64,000 nt of DNA from Bin87 sp965261195 (GCA_965261195.1 OZ253455.1:2170001-2234000), one strand, 5' to 3'; positions 1 through 9,399 are shown, counted from the first letter of the stretch. Numbers and translations are program-made. Notes: a model not told the origin generated them from the sequence alone.

Positions 1-59
1 TCAACACCAGATCCTAAACGTCCGCGCCGCGGCAGACAAGAAGAAAGACCGGCTCAGCA

Positions 60-200
60 GGGGTTCTCGATTTTCCAAGGAATCCCCTCTCCCTTGACGG
101 GGAAGGGTAGGGTGAGGGTGAAAATGTAAGGAAGGGAACGATCCTACGGGGCCGGCCATACCCCTCGCCCCAGCCCTCAAGGGGATAGGGAGAGCCGTCC
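60..200. repeat. Palindromic intergenic repeats (CTCTCCC...GGGAGAG type)
   Basis: Two adjacent copies of a short C/G-rich palindromic motif: CCCTCTCCCTTGACGGGGAAGGG followed by a GGGTGAGGGTG tail near 85-125, and a CCAGCCCTCAAGGGG version near 169-195. Related copies occur at 2105-2145, 27030-27064, 27410-27445 and 60550-60588. Such sequences resemble widespread REP-like elements and can act as terminator-like hairpins in RNA. Nothing else was recognised in bases 1-240. Confidence 0.5.
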
Positions 201-242
201 CCGACGACGCGGCAGCCGTGGTTGAACCGGCCCCCCCAGTGC

Positions 243-380
243 TACCAGGGCACCAACCATCCCCACCTCACCAAGCTGCTGAGCGCGCGGGAGGGTATTG
301 ACCTGAGCCGTCCGCAAGTACGCTCGCTCCCTGACCCTACCGGCCAATCGTTCACACGAACCACGCCGTCAGACCACTAG
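243..380 (+). pseudogene. Fragment of ISNCY-type integrase-core transposase
   Basis: A 45-codon open stretch reads YQGTNHPHLTKLLSAREG and then IDLSRPQVR before a TAG stop. This resembles the helix-turn-helix linker of ISNCY/integrase-core transposases, where a Y.GFND.H..E.L...EG..LSR..VR pattern is usual. There is no start codon and no DDE catalytic domain, so it is a leftover. The call rests on the recalled family pattern over about 30 residues; a chance match cannot be excluded. Bases 381-542 hold nothing recognisable. Confidence 0.45.
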
Positions 381-542
381 CCCAACCGGTCGCTAATCGA
401 TCAGACTGACCGATTCGCTTTCCATTTGAACCGACAGAATCCCTAGACAACGACAATCCACAGCTACCGGCCCAAGGCGCGTCATCTTGGCCTCGTCGCT
501 GGCGGCGCTGAGCGCCGTATTTGGGAAGCGCGCGCGACAGAC

Positions 543-776
543 CTAGCCTTGGCTGACGTCTTCGCCAGAGTCCACTCGGAAACCCAGGCCCACTTTGACC
601 TGGTACCAGTTGGCGCGATCACCATCGATGGTGCCGCGGATTTCCCGCACTTCGAACCAGTCGAGGTTGCGGATGGTTTGGGCAGCCCGGGCGATGGCGC
701 CGTCAATGGCCTGTTGTACGCCCTCGCTGGAAGATCCTACCAGCTCGACTATCTTGTAAGTGCTGCCAGTTGTCAT
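543..776 (-). CDS. Dodecin family flavin-binding protein
   Basis: Small protein of 77 aa that matches dodecins, which assemble as dodecamers that bind and buffer flavins in the cytoplasm. The sequence shows the family order: a TYKIVELVGSS first strand, a SSEGVQQAIDGAIARAAQT helix, the flavin-stacking Trp in LDWFEV, then an IRGTIDG..YQVKVGLGFRV beta hairpin. The start is set at the ATG at 776 because GGAG lies 6 nt upstream; an ATG four codons earlier (788) would place that GGAG inside the gene. It is a stand-alone gene beside an ISAs1 element. A flavin-storage role would suit a genome rich in flavin monooxygenases, which is an inference. Confidence 0.9.
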   Translation of the reverse strand: MTTGSTYKIVELVGSSSEGVQQAIDGAIARAAQTIRNLDWFEVREIRGTIDGDRANWYQVKVGLGFRVDSGEDVSQG

Positions 777-847
777 GTTTCGCTCCATTAGCTGCTGCTA
801 GCTTCTGCGGATCGTAGCTCTTGTTCTCTTAACCGCAGCGCCCAAGT

Positions 848-876
848 ATAATATGCACCCCGTCGCGATAGCGCAA
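848..876 (-). promoter_or_regulatory. Sigma70-like promoter for the dodecin gene
   Basis: On the minus strand a TTGCGC -35 (871-876), a 17-bp spacer and a TATTAT -10 (848-853) lie about 70 bp upstream of the dodecin start. It lies just outside the left end of the ISAs1 element. Confidence 0.45.
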
Positions 877-895
877 TAGGGATCAGCCCCTGCGG

Positions 896-2079
896 CAGGG
901 TCTTTCGGTTTTCTAAAAAAGCGGCTAATCTGTTGTCATGGAGACTAACGAATTAGCCCGCAGCCTGCCCGCCGCCTTGGGCGCCGTCCCCGACCCACGC
1001 TCGCCCCAGGGCAAGCGACATCCGTTGCCCGCCATCCTGACCTTGGCCGTCTGCGCCATGCTCTCCGGCGCCCGCAGCCTTTACGCCATCTGCCAGTGGG
1101 GGCGCCAACAGGACCCGGACGCAGTGTCAGCCCTGGGCTTCACTCGACCCACGACCCCGGCGGTGAGCACGTTGCACGCCGTGTTCTGCCAGTTGGACAC
1201 CGACGCCTTTGAGGCGGCGCTGGCCCAGTGGACCCGGCAGTGGCTGGCCGCCACTGGGGAAAGGGTGGCCATTGCGGTGGACGGCAAGGCGCTGCGCGGG
1301 ATACACGGGGAGGAACTGCCCGGCGTGCGGCTGGTGGCGGGTTATGCCCATGGCGTCTCGGCCTGGTAGCGGGGCAAAAGGGGGGGTCGGGCCAGGTCAG
1401 GGGGAGCTGACGGCGGCCCGGGAGTTGACGGCAACGCTGCTGCCGGTGGCGGGCAATCTGGTGACCGGGGACGCGCTGTACTGCCAGCGGGATTATTGCC
1501 AGCAGATCAGGGACGCCGGCGGCGACTACCTGGTCATCGTGAAGCGGAACCAGCGGGAACTTTACGACGACATCGCGCTGGCCTTCGCCGCGCCGGTGCG
1601 GGGCGGACAGTACCGGAAGGCGCGGACCCGGAACCGGCATGGCGACCGCTGGGAAATCCGTGAATTGTCAGCTACCGACGCGCTCAACGACTACCTGGAC
1701 TGGCCCGACGTGGGGCAGGTGTGCCGCATCACGCGACGCGCCCTGGGCCGCGGCCAGACCGCCACTGAGTCGCGCTACGCCATCACCAGTCTGGACGGAA
1801 AGGTGGGGCCAAAGGCGATGCTCAGACATATACGGGGGCATTGGGAAATTGAGAACCGTCTGCACTACGTGCGGGATGTAACCCTGGGGGAAGACGCCAG
1901 TAGGGTACGGAAAGGGGCCGCGCCCCAGGTGATGGCGATAGTGCGCAACATCGTGCTGAGCGTGCTGCGTCATGCCGGGGAAAGCAACATCGCGGCGGCC
2001 TTGCGGCGCATCGGCTGGACCCCGGGGCAATCCCTGCGCATCCTCGGTTTAGACAACCCTTGAAAACCGAAAGACCCTG
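896..2079 (+). mobile_element. ISAs1-family insertion sequence with TSD
   Basis: The ends are 18-bp perfect terminal inverted repeats: CAGGGTCTTTCGGTTTTC at 896-913 and its complement at 2062-2079. They are flanked by a near-perfect 10-bp direct repeat, GCCCCTGCGG (886-895) and GCCCCTGCGT (2080-2089), which fits the 8-10 bp duplications of ISAs1 elements. The element is about 1.18 kb and contains a single broken transposase gene. Confidence 0.85.
938..2063 (+). pseudogene. ISAs1-family transposase, frameshifted
   Basis: The N-terminal half (938-1369) reads ..LARSLPAALGAVPDPRSPQGKRH.. through VDGKALRG, the region containing the first catalytic Asp of ISAs1 transposases. The rest continues in a different frame to 2063, with GNLVTGDALYCQ, GGDYLVIVKRNQ, RGHWEIENRLHYVRDVTLGEDAS and a normal C terminus. 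The junction near 1345-1400 needs at least two indels and lies around a run of seven G residues. The protein would otherwise be about 375 aa, normal for the family. The gene is therefore inactive although the element ends are well preserved. Confidence 0.9.
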
Positions 2080-2090
2080 GCCCCTGCGTG

Positions 2091-2165
2091 GGGTCTCTCG
2101 ATTCTCTCGCGCCATCACCCATCAAGAGAGAGGGGATTCCTCGGAAAATGAAAAGACCCTGGCGC
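2091..2165. repeat. Palindromic repeat remnant downstream of ISAs1
   Basis: GGTCTCTCGATTCTCTC...GAGAGAGGGGATTCCTCGG resembles, in inverted orientation, the GGGGTTCTCGATTTTCC/GGAATCCCCTCTCCC stretch at 58-93. A second AAAGACCCTGGCGC box at 2153-2165 repeats the ISAs1 terminal hexamers, so it may be a relic of an older insertion. Confidence 0.35.
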
Positions 2166-2232
2166 TTGCGCGCATCATAGCTTACCCCTAAATCAGCGTA
2201 ATTCAACTATCCCGATTCGAGAGCAGTTACCT

Positions 2233-3378
2233 ATGAAACGCAGCGAAGCGCGAATCCTGACTACCCACACTGGCAGCCTTCCCCGCCCCGAAGGGCTGGT
2301 GGCGATGCTGGGCGCGTTGTCGCGGGGTGAGCAGGTGGATGAGGCGGCGCTGGACGCCGCGGCCCGCGAGGCTACTGCCGGGGTTTTCGCGGCGCAGGCG
2401 GCGGCCGGGGTCGACGTCATCAACAACGGAGAGCAATCACGCATCAGCTTTTCGACGTACGTTACCCAGCGGATGTCCGGCTTCGGCGGCGCCTGGACCC
2501 GGCGCGGCCACCGTGACCAGAACGAATTTCCCACGCTGGCGCGTCCGCGCGTGGTGCAGTTGATGCGCGACGTACCCACCTGCGTTGGCCCGCTGGCCTA
2601 CGAACGTCTGGACCTGGTTGAGCGGGAATGTAGGCAGTTGCTTGATGTCGTCGCTGCTGCCGACGGCGAACCGCAAGAACTGTTTATGACCGCTGCGTCG
2701 CCCGGCATCGTCGCCCTGACCCTGGGCAACCGCTACTACGACAGCCACGAAGATTACGTATTCGCTTTAGCCGAGGAACTGAGGAAGGAATACGAGATAA
2801 TCGTCGCGCACGGCCTGACGTTGCAATTGGACTGCCCCGACCTGGCGATGGAGCGGCACGTGTCGTTTCAGGACGAACCGCTATCGGACTTTCGGGACCT
2901 GGTGGACCTGCATATCCGGGCCATCAACCACGCCTTGACCAACATCCCGCGCGACCGGGTGCGTCTGCACGTCTGCTGGGGCAACAGCGAGGGCCCGCAC
3001 CATTATGATGTGCCGCTGGAGGACATCCTCGACCTCCTCTATGGGGCCAACGTTGGAGCGCTGGTGATGGAAATGGCTAACCCGCGCCACGCCCACGAGC
3101 ATCGCGTATACGCCGACCACCCGCTTCCCGACGGGATGCTGTTGATCGCCGGGGTCATAGACACCAAGACCAACTACGTGGAACATCCCCGATTGGTGGC
3201 TGACCGGTTGCATCAGGCGGTGGCCGCCGCCGGAGGCGACCCCACGCGCGTGCTGGCCGGCACCGATTGCGGCTTCGACACCTCCGCCGGCTCCAACCGG
3301 GTGGACGAGGGCATAGTCTGGTTGAAGCTGCGGGCTATGCGGGAAGGCGCAGATCTAGCCAGCCGGGAACTGTTCTAA
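2233..3378 (+). CDS. MetE C-terminal-like (URO-D/CIMS superfamily) methyltransferase
   Basis: 381-aa cytoplasmic protein of the cobalamin-independent methionine synthase catalytic-domain family, also called UROD/MetE-like. It has the N-terminal TTHTGSLPRP strand, a VDVINNGEQSR stretch, LQLDCPDLAMERH in the barrel, and likely zinc ligands in RLHVCWGNSEGPHH (His, Cys) and AGTDCGFDT (Cys). The length matches stand-alone MetE C-terminal paralogues, not the 750-aa full synthase, so there is no folate-binding N-terminal domain. Such short proteins may transfer methyl groups to homocysteine, or act on other thiol substrates as in epoxyalkane:CoM transferases; the substrate cannot be read from sequence. 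It stands alone between an ISAs1 element and a broken integrase. Confidence 0.85.
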   Translation: MKRSEARILTTHTGSLPRPEGLVAMLGALSRGEQVDEAALDAAAREATAGVFAAQAAAGVDVINNGEQSRISFSTYVTQRMSGFGGAWTRRGHRDQNEFPTLARPRVVQLMRDVPTCVGPLAYERLDLVERECRQLLDVVAAADGEPQELFMTAASPGIVALTLGNRYYDSHEDYVFALAEELRKEYEIIVAHGLTLQLDCPDLAMERHVSFQDEPLSDFRDLVDLHIRAINHALTNIPRDRVRLHVCWGNSEGPHHYDVPLEDILDLLYGANVGALVMEMANPRHAHEHRVYADHPLPDGMLLIAGVIDTKTNYVEHPRLVADRLHQAVAAAGGDPTRVLAGTDCGFDTSAGSNRVDEGIVWLKLRAMREGADLASRELF

Positions 3379-3540
3379 CCAACCCGGGGCCGTATATGGT
3401 AGTCCGAGTCGGATAGCGCTGAAATTGGCCGCAGCATTGGTGAACTGCGTAGGGAGCAGTCGCGCTGCTCGCCCCGGGCCTGACGCCCCCCATGCAGTGG
3501 GGCCTCCGCCAGCAGGCCCTGCAATCCGCAGGGTCAAATA

Positions 3541-4206
3541 AGTGGTAAGCCGGTCAACACCGGTCTGAGTTCGTACCCGGTAGTAACGCTCGCCGAAGCA
3601 CGCAAGGTCGCTTTGGAAAACCGCAGAGCCGTGGCAAATGGCATTGACCCGCGGGTTCGGGACGAAGATAGCATACCGTTGTTCGAAGAATCGGTGGAGC
3701 AAGTGATTGCCATACATATCTGGCGGTCCAGCTTGGACGTGTACGCTATGCCACGACTCGGGCGCAAGCCCGTTTCGGAGCTCAGCACCGCTGACGTTAT
3801 GGCCGGCCTGCTGCCGATTTGGGCTACCAAGGCCGAGACAGCCCGGAGACTTAAACACCGGATCAGCGCTGTTATGCGGTGGGCAATTGCTCAGGGCTAT
3901 CGCCAGGACAATCCCGCTGGTGAAGCGATAAGTGCGACTCTGCCCAAGGCTGGCAAAGTGAAACAACATCAGCGCGCCCTACCGTTTGGAGTGGTTGGCT
4001 CAGCAGTCAGCGCAGTAAGGTAGACCGATGCTTGGCCGGCAACAAAATTAGCGTTTGAGGTTCTGATACTGACCGCTACCCGATCCGGTGAAGTGCGAAA
4101 TGCGAGATGGGAGGAGATCGACGAGCAATCGTTGACGTGGACGGTACCGCGCGAACGCATGAAAAGCGGTAGAGAGCACAGCGTCCCATTGTCGAGCGCT
4201 GCTCTA
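3541..4206 (+). pseudogene. Tyrosine integrase (P4-like), truncated, with internal stop
   Basis: One frame reads VVTLAEARKVALENRRAVANGIDPR, a core-binding domain, AETARRLKHRISAVMRWAIAQGY and then, after an in-frame TAG at 4021-4023, DAWPATKLAFE and LTATRSGEVRNARWEEID. The last carries the first catalytic Arg, and WTVPRERMKSGREHSVPLS follows. This is the layout of DUF4102/P4-type prophage or island integrases. The N-terminal arm domain start is missing, and the C-terminal H-x-x-R and Tyr have been cut off by the IS stack beginning at 4207. No att repeat was found, and the tRNA in this window is 10 kb away. Bases 3379-3540 hold nothing recognisable. Confidence 0.85.
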
Positions 4207-5414
4207 GTACCGTTTCAATCTGGTTTTGTAGGGTAGACATGTTGGAGCTTACGGCGAGCGTCTTGGGTGGTAAACCGCCAGTCTATGATGGCGGCGGCCT
4301 CATTGCGCTCGCGTTCGAGCGCCGCAACCTCTCGCCGCAGCTCCGCCTCAGCGCTGATGCGGCGGTTCAGACACCCTCTGCTGAAGACGCTCAACTCGAT
4401 CTCAGCCATGTTCAGCCAGCTGCCATGCGTGGGGGTGTAATGAAACTCCAGCCGTTGCGCGATGCGCCGGGCTTCGCACGGCTCAAATACTTCGTAAAGC
4501 GAGCCGAGCTGGTGGGTGTTGAGGTTGTCCATCACCAGCCTGACCACCTCGACATCAGGGTAGGCCTCGTCCACCAGCCACCGCATCTGGTGCGCGAAGT
4601 CCACGGCAGTGCGGCGCTCGGTCACCGCCACATATCTCCAGCCACCCTTCGGCTCACAGATCATGAACAGGTTCCGGGTCCCGTTCCGCTGGTACTCAGT
4701 GTCATAGCGTGCCACCCGTCCGGGGGCAGCCGCCAGGGGCGGCCGCACCTCCCCGGTCAATTGCCGGGAGGTCTCGTCGAAACACACTACCGGACGCTCC
4801 GGGTTGTACTCCTGGTGGTACAAGTCCAGCACGTCCTCCATCCGCGCCACGAACTCCCCGCTCACCTTGGGGATACACCACTCCTTCTTCTTCCACGGCT
4901 TGAGTTCGTTTTTTTGAGTAGCTGGCGCACCGTCTCCAGGGAGATGCTCTCGGCAAACTCCAACTCTACCACCTGGTCGGCCAACAACTGGAGTGTCCAA
5001 TGCGTGTGACCTTCGGGCGCTGCGCTGCACGCAAAGGCGATCAGGTGCGCTTCCTGCCGGCCGTCCAGCTTGCGCTCCCGGCCCGGCCACGGTCGGTCAT
5101 TGATGGCGGCCTCAAGTCCTTCCTCCACGTACCGCTTCCGCGCTCTGGCGACCGTGGCGGCGTTGATCAAAAGCACACCGGCTAGCTCACGGTCCCGAAG
5201 TCCTTGGTCAGCTTTGAGCAGCGACAGCGCCCGCTTCACGGTGCGCACTGACGCCTTGCCTCGCTGGGAAACCGCATTGAGACGGGAACGTTCGGCCTCG
5301 GTCAGCGCGACTTTATACTTGATGGCAGCCATGGCTGGGCACCTCCTCACACAAAGATCGTGCCCCAGTATGGCTGCCTTCTAATATTATTACAAATCTA
5401 TCTGGGAACGGTAC
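4207..5414 (-). mobile_element. IS630-family element, copy A (1208 bp)
   Basis: Bounded by inverted ends starting GTACCGTT (left) and ending AACGGTAC (right), with imperfect continuation (TCTGGTTTTGTA against TACAAATCTATCTGGG). TA dinucleotides flank it at 4205-4206 and 5415-5416, as expected for IS630/Tc1 TA-targeting. The right TA is shared with copy B. The length is identical to copy B. Confidence 0.9.
4215..5332 (-). CDS. IS630-family transposase copy A, orfA/orfB with likely -1 frameshift
   Basis: Two overlapping frames make one transposase. OrfA (5332 to about 4862) starts MAAIKYKVALTEAER and carries the helix-turn-helix domains. OrfB continues to 4215 with the DDE domain: Asp in VCFDETS, Asp in RLVMDNLNTH and Glu in WLNMAEIELS. 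The frames meet at a run of seven A residues (minus strand, CTCAAAAAAACG, near 4911-4917), where a -1 slip joins ...LLKK to NELKPWKKKEW. Fusion by frameshifting is known in IS630 relatives, and both copies keep the A7 run and intact frames, so the gene may be functional. The start at 5332 is preferred over an ATG six codons earlier because copy B begins at the same MAAIKYK. Confidence 0.88.
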
Positions 5415-5416
5415 TA

Positions 5417-6624
5417 GTACCGTTTCAATCTGGTTTTGTAGGGTAGATATGCTGGAGCTTGCTGCGAGCGTCCTGGGTGGAGAACCGCCAGTCTATGATG
5501 GCGGCGGCCTCATTGCGCTCGCGTTCGAGCGCCGCAACCTCTCGCCGCAGCTCCGGCTCAGCGCTGATGCGGCGGTTCAGACACCCTCTGCTGAAGACGC
5601 TCAACTCGATCTCAGCCATGTTCAGCCAGCTGCCATGCGTAGGAGTGTAATGAAACTCGAGGCGTTGCGCGATGCGCCGAGCTTCGCCGGGCTCAAATGC
5701 TTCGTAGAGCGAGCCGAGCTGGTGGGTGTTGAGGTTGTCCATCACCAGCCTGACCACCTCGGCATCAGGGTAGGCCTCGTCCACCAACCACCGCATCCGG
5801 TGCGCGAAGTCCACGGCAGTGCGGCGCTCGGTCACCGCCACATGTCTCCATCCACCCTTCGGCTCACAGATCATGAACCGGTTCCGGGTTCCGTTTCGCT
5901 GGTACTCGGTGTCATAGCGTGCCACCCGTCCCGGGGCAGCCGCCAGGGGCGGCCGCACCTCCCCGGTCAATTGCCGGGAGGTCTCGTCGAAACACACTAC
6001 CGGACGCTCCGGATGGTACGCCTGGTGGTACAAGTCCAGCACATCCTCCCCCCGCGCCACGAACTCCCCACTCACCCTGGGGATACACCACTCTTTTTTC
6101 TTCCAAGGTTTGAGTTCGTTTTTTTGAGTAGCTGGCGCACCGTCTCCAGGGAGATGCTCTCGGCAAACTCCAACTCCACCACCTTGCCCGCCAGCAACTG
6201 GAGCGTCCAGTGCGTGTGTCCGGCGGGGGCTGCGCTGCACGCGAAGGCGATCAAGTGCGCTTCCTGCTTGCCGTCCAGCTTGCGCTCCCGGCCCGGCCGT
6301 GGTCGGTCATTGATGGCGGTCTCAAGTCCTTCCTCCACGTACCGCTTCCGCGTTCTGGCAACGGTAGCGGGGTTGATCAAAAGCACACCGGCTAGCTCAC
6401 GGTCCCGAAGTCCTTCGTCAGCTTTGAGCAACGCGAGCGCCCGCTTCACGGTGCGGACTGACGGCTTGCCCCGGTGGGAAACCGCATTGAGACGGGAACG
6501 TTCGGCCTCGGTCAGCGCGACTTTATACTTGATGGCAGCCATGGCTGGGCACCTCCTCGCAGAAAGATCGTGCCCCAGTATGGCTGCTTTCTCATATTCT
6601 TACAAATCTATCTGGGAACGGTAC
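5417..6624 (-). mobile_element. IS630-family element, copy B (1208 bp)
   Basis: Same ends and length as copy A, inserted in the same orientation immediately beyond the shared TA at 5415-5416. Its other flank is the TA at 6625-6626, which is also the left flank of the next element. The sequence differs from copy A at scattered positions (by eye a few percent), so the two did not arise by a very recent duplication. Confidence 0.9.
5425..6542 (-). CDS. IS630-family transposase copy B, orfA/orfB with likely -1 frameshift
   Basis: Paralogue of the copy A transposase with the same architecture: orfA from 6542 (MAAIKYKVALTEAERSRL) to about 6072, then orfB to 5425 through the same A7 run near 6121-6127. 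Catalytic residues are kept in VCFDETS, RLVMDNLNTH and WLNMAEIELS. Substitutions relative to copy A are mostly conservative (for example HRGKPSVRT against QRGKASVRT). The long antisense frame across this gene on the plus strand is a composition artefact. Confidence 0.88.
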
Positions 6625-6626
6625 TA

Positions 6627-7858
6627 AACTAAAGCCAAGGTGAAACCTACATGGGGATTAGGTAAAACTGGAAGCAGATGGGATAGTCTGGAAGGAAAGC
6701 AGAGTGGTGTTGGTGTTGGGTATGAGAGAGCTGCAGAGGTTCCTGGAACGATGGCAACCGGATGCCGGTGATCTGCGGCGGCGAATGTACTGGGCGCCGA
6801 CACCCCGGGAGCGGGAACGATGGTATGCGCTATGGCTATTGGTCCAAGGCGGGACTGCGGTGGCGGTGGCCGCGGCGCTGGGACGGGATGCCCAGACCAT
6901 TGGCCGGTGGGTTGCCGTCTTCGGCGAGGGCGGTCCGGGGCGATGGCCTTTGAGCAGTCGGGGGTTCCCCCCCGCGATCGACGGAGCGCAGCAGACCGAA
7001 CTGAAGGCAGTGGTGCAGGAGTTTCCGGCAAAGGCTGGCCTCGACTTGGCCAATTGGAACTGGAAGGTGGTGCGCAGATTTGTGCAGGAACGTTTCGAGG
7101 TCTCCCTGAGCCGCAGCAGTTGCCTGAATTACCTGCACCGCTTGGGATTTGTGCTGAAACGGCCCAGGAAGCGACTACTCAAAGCCGACGCCGCCCAGCG
7201 GGAGACCTGCGTGGCGGAGTATGCCGCCCTGGTGGACGAGGCGCAGCAGGCGGGAGCCCAGGTTTTCTTCGTCGACGAGGCCCACTTCCGGGCGGATGCT
7301 GACCTGCGGGGCAAATGGGCGCTCCAAGGAGAGCCAGCCCTGGTGGACTCGACCAGCCCGCGCTGGGGCGAAAAGGCTAGCTATTATTCGGCGGTGTGCC
7401 TGGAAACCGGCGAGGTGGAATGGATGGAACCGGAGGGCAACAGCAACTCTGCAACCTCCGCCGCTTTCCTGCGGCAACTGCGGGAGCAGCACACGGGACC
7501 GCTGACGGTGATTTGGGATAATTCCCCGGCGCATCGCGGTGATGTCCTGCGGGCCTACCTGGCAACTCCTGGATTGCGCCTGCGCCTGGTGAACCTGCCG
7601 GGCTACAGCCCAGACTTCAATGCTGCTGAGGCGGTCTGGAACTGGGTGCGCCAGGAGGTGACCGCCAACCTGTGCCTGGGCGCCAAGTCCGCAGTGCCGG
7701 AGAAGGTGAATAATTTCTTTACCCAACTGGCTGGCCGGCAAGCAGAGGTCAAACAGCGCTGCCGGACCGTGCTCCAAACCCGCGCCGAAGGACTGCTGGG
7801 CAAGGCGCATGCCGACCCTCGTCGCCCTACAAATGTAGATCCCACCTTGGTATCAGTT
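6627..7858 (+). mobile_element. IS630-family element, type C (1232 bp)
   Basis: A third IS630-type element, unrelated in sequence to copies A and B. Inverted ends are AACTAAAGCCAAGGTG (left) and the complement of CACCTTGGTATCAGTT (right). It is flanked by TA at 6625-6626 and 7859-7860. The left TA is the right TA of copy B, so three TA-specific elements stand head to tail with two bases between each. Confidence 0.85.
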
Positions 7859-7861
7859 TAG
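6722..7861 (+). CDS. IS630-family transposase (single ORF)
   Basis: 379-aa transposase in one frame. An N-terminal helix-turn-helix region (ALWLLVQGGTAVAVAAALGRDAQTIGRWV as two segments) and winged-helix linker are followed by the DDE domain: Asp in VFFVDEAHFR, Asp in TVIWDNSPAHRG and Glu in SPDFNAAEAVWNW. The ATG at 6722 is taken as the start; a GTG six codons upstream is possible. The stop codon TAG (7859-7861) is not inside the element: it is made of the target-site TA plus the next G. The gene looks intact. Confidence 0.88.
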   Translation: MRELQRFLERWQPDAGDLRRRMYWAPTPRERERWYALWLLVQGGTAVAVAAALGRDAQTIGRWVAVFGEGGPGRWPLSSRGFPPAIDGAQQTELKAVVQEFPAKAGLDLANWNWKVVRRFVQERFEVSLSRSSCLNYLHRLGFVLKRPRKRLLKADAAQRETCVAEYAALVDEAQQAGAQVFFVDEAHFRADADLRGKWALQGEPALVDSTSPRWGEKASYYSAVCLETGEVEWMEPEGNSNSATSAAFLRQLREQHTGPLTVIWDNSPAHRGDVLRAYLATPGLRLRLVNLPGYSPDFNAAEAVWNWVRQEVTANLCLGAKSAVPEKVNNFFTQLAGRQAEVKQRCRTVLQTRAEGLLGKAHADPRRPTNVDPTLVSV

Positions 7862-9334
7862 TATTACAACGACGGTTCATGGAGGGAGGCGGGAGGTGTT
7901 ACGGCCGAGGGCAGCGCGGCGTTTCTGGTGAGAGCAGCTGGCCCGTTCGTTGCGCTCCTGGACATCTGTCAGCCATAGCAGCAGTTCTTCCGGGCCGAAC
8001 CGCTCTTTGGGCAGGAGCTCACGCACCACTCGGTAGACCTGGGGCCTGGTGATCAGGGGCATCTTTTTCCCCCCAATCCTGTTGCAGGGTCAACAGGAAC
8101 GCCCCGGCCAGCAGGCACATGGCGATGTGGTGATGCCAACCCGCCCAGGTGCGGGTCTCGTATTCCTCCAGGCCCACGTCGCTCTGCTCGGTCTCGAACT
8201 CGGTCTCGAACTCGGTTTCAATGCGCCAGCGGGAGCCGCCCACATAGGCCCAGGTCTCCAGAGATGCCTCTGGGGGTGCGTTGGACAGGTAGTAGCGGGG
8301 CTCGCTGCCGTCCCGGTTCTGGCGATAAACCGCCCACAGGACCTCACCAGGCTTCCGCCGCCTGGTCACCCGCACCCGTTGGGCGCTGAACCGATAGACA
8401 CGCGGCCCCTGGCTTCCCTGATCTATCGTGATCTCCCGCCATGCAGCTGCCGGCAACGCCTGACTGCGCTCTGCCATGGTCTGCCGCTCCGCACCCAGCG
8501 GTCTGGGTTTGCGGGGACGCCCGTTACCCTGGTAAGGCGGATCGGTCCAGGTCGGTTCCAACGGCCCGACCGTCATATCCGGCCGCACGTCCAAGACGTA
8601 CCGCATTCCCGTTGCCGCCAGTCCCTCCCGCAACGCGGGAGACATCCCGCAGGCTGAATCTCCGGCCACCCACTGGGCCTTGAGGTATCCTCCGGCCTGG
8701 GCTTCCTCCACCATCTCCCAGGCCAACTCCGTCTTGCTGCGGTACCCCCGTCGGTGCGCTGGCGCCCCCGCCGCCACGCCGCGGTCCCCGTCCCCAGTCC
8801 ACTCCTGGGGCAGCTACAGCCGCTTGTCCACCAGCGCTCTGCCCTGGGGTCCCACGTGCGCCAGAAACACCCCAGCCTGGCAGCTGGCGATCTGGCCCAA
8901 CGCCCCGCAGTACTGCCTGGCCACTCCCACCGACTGCACCCCCTGCTTGGGAAAATCGCTGCCATCCAGCACCCACACCCCCTGGGGATCATCCAATCGC
9001 GAACCCAGATACTCCTGCAACCGGTCTATGACTGCGTCGTCGTCCCAAGGAGACTCGGCGAGAAACCGCTGTAACGCCCGTGGCGACGCCGGAACCGTTT
9101 CCGACAAATTCTCGGCGTTGCGCCGCTCTTCCGATTGCACCAGCAAGGCCTGTAGATAATGGCGGCTGTGCTCCCGGGCCTCCCTACGACCAAAGTCTGG
9201 CGCAAAGTAGTCGTGAAAACCCTGGAAGGCTTCGGACACCCGTTCCAACGCCACCGCATCCATCACCCGGCCCCACCTCCCGCTGCCTTCGTTATCTTGC
9301 CGATTATCCTACCATACCAACCGTCGTTGTAATA
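7862..9334 (-). mobile_element. IS701-family element with CTAG target duplication
   Basis: Inverted ends TATTACAACGACGGTT (left) and AACCGTCGTTGTAATA (right). The right flank is CTAG (9335-9338). The left flank reads TTAG because the TA of the original CTAG was later split by the three IS630 elements; the remaining C of CTAG is found at 4204 before the stack. A 4-bp CTAG-like duplication is typical of IS701. Confidence 0.85.
7877..9266 (-). pseudogene. IS701-family transposase, amber stop and frameshift
   Basis: Reading from 9266 the frame gives MMDAVALERVSEAFQGFHDYFAP and VWVLDGSDFPKQG (catalytic Asp), then stops at TAG (8814-8816). The same frame goes on with LPQEWTGD, GDSACGMSPALREGL and WRIETEFETEF, so the TAG replaces the Tyr expected in the DKRLYLPEEW motif. 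Near 8055-8070 a run of six G and five A marks a frameshift, after which MPLITRPQVYRVVRELLP and WLTDVQERNERA finish the protein in another frame. A 12-bp unit encoding FETE is tandemly repeated near 8190-8220. The gene is dead by at least two lesions. Confidence 0.9.
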
Positions 9335-9399
9335 CTAGGCTCTTCGCAGTATCTGTGTTGGGTGTCAAGCCTTTTTGCGGGTTTGGAGGTGGGATGGTT

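Noticed and set aside
938..1369. ISAs1 transposase as a programmed-frameshift gene
   Set aside because: The junction needs more than one shift around a G7 run and the first frame ends in unrelated residues, so it is a damaged gene, unlike the clean A7 junction of the IS630 copies.
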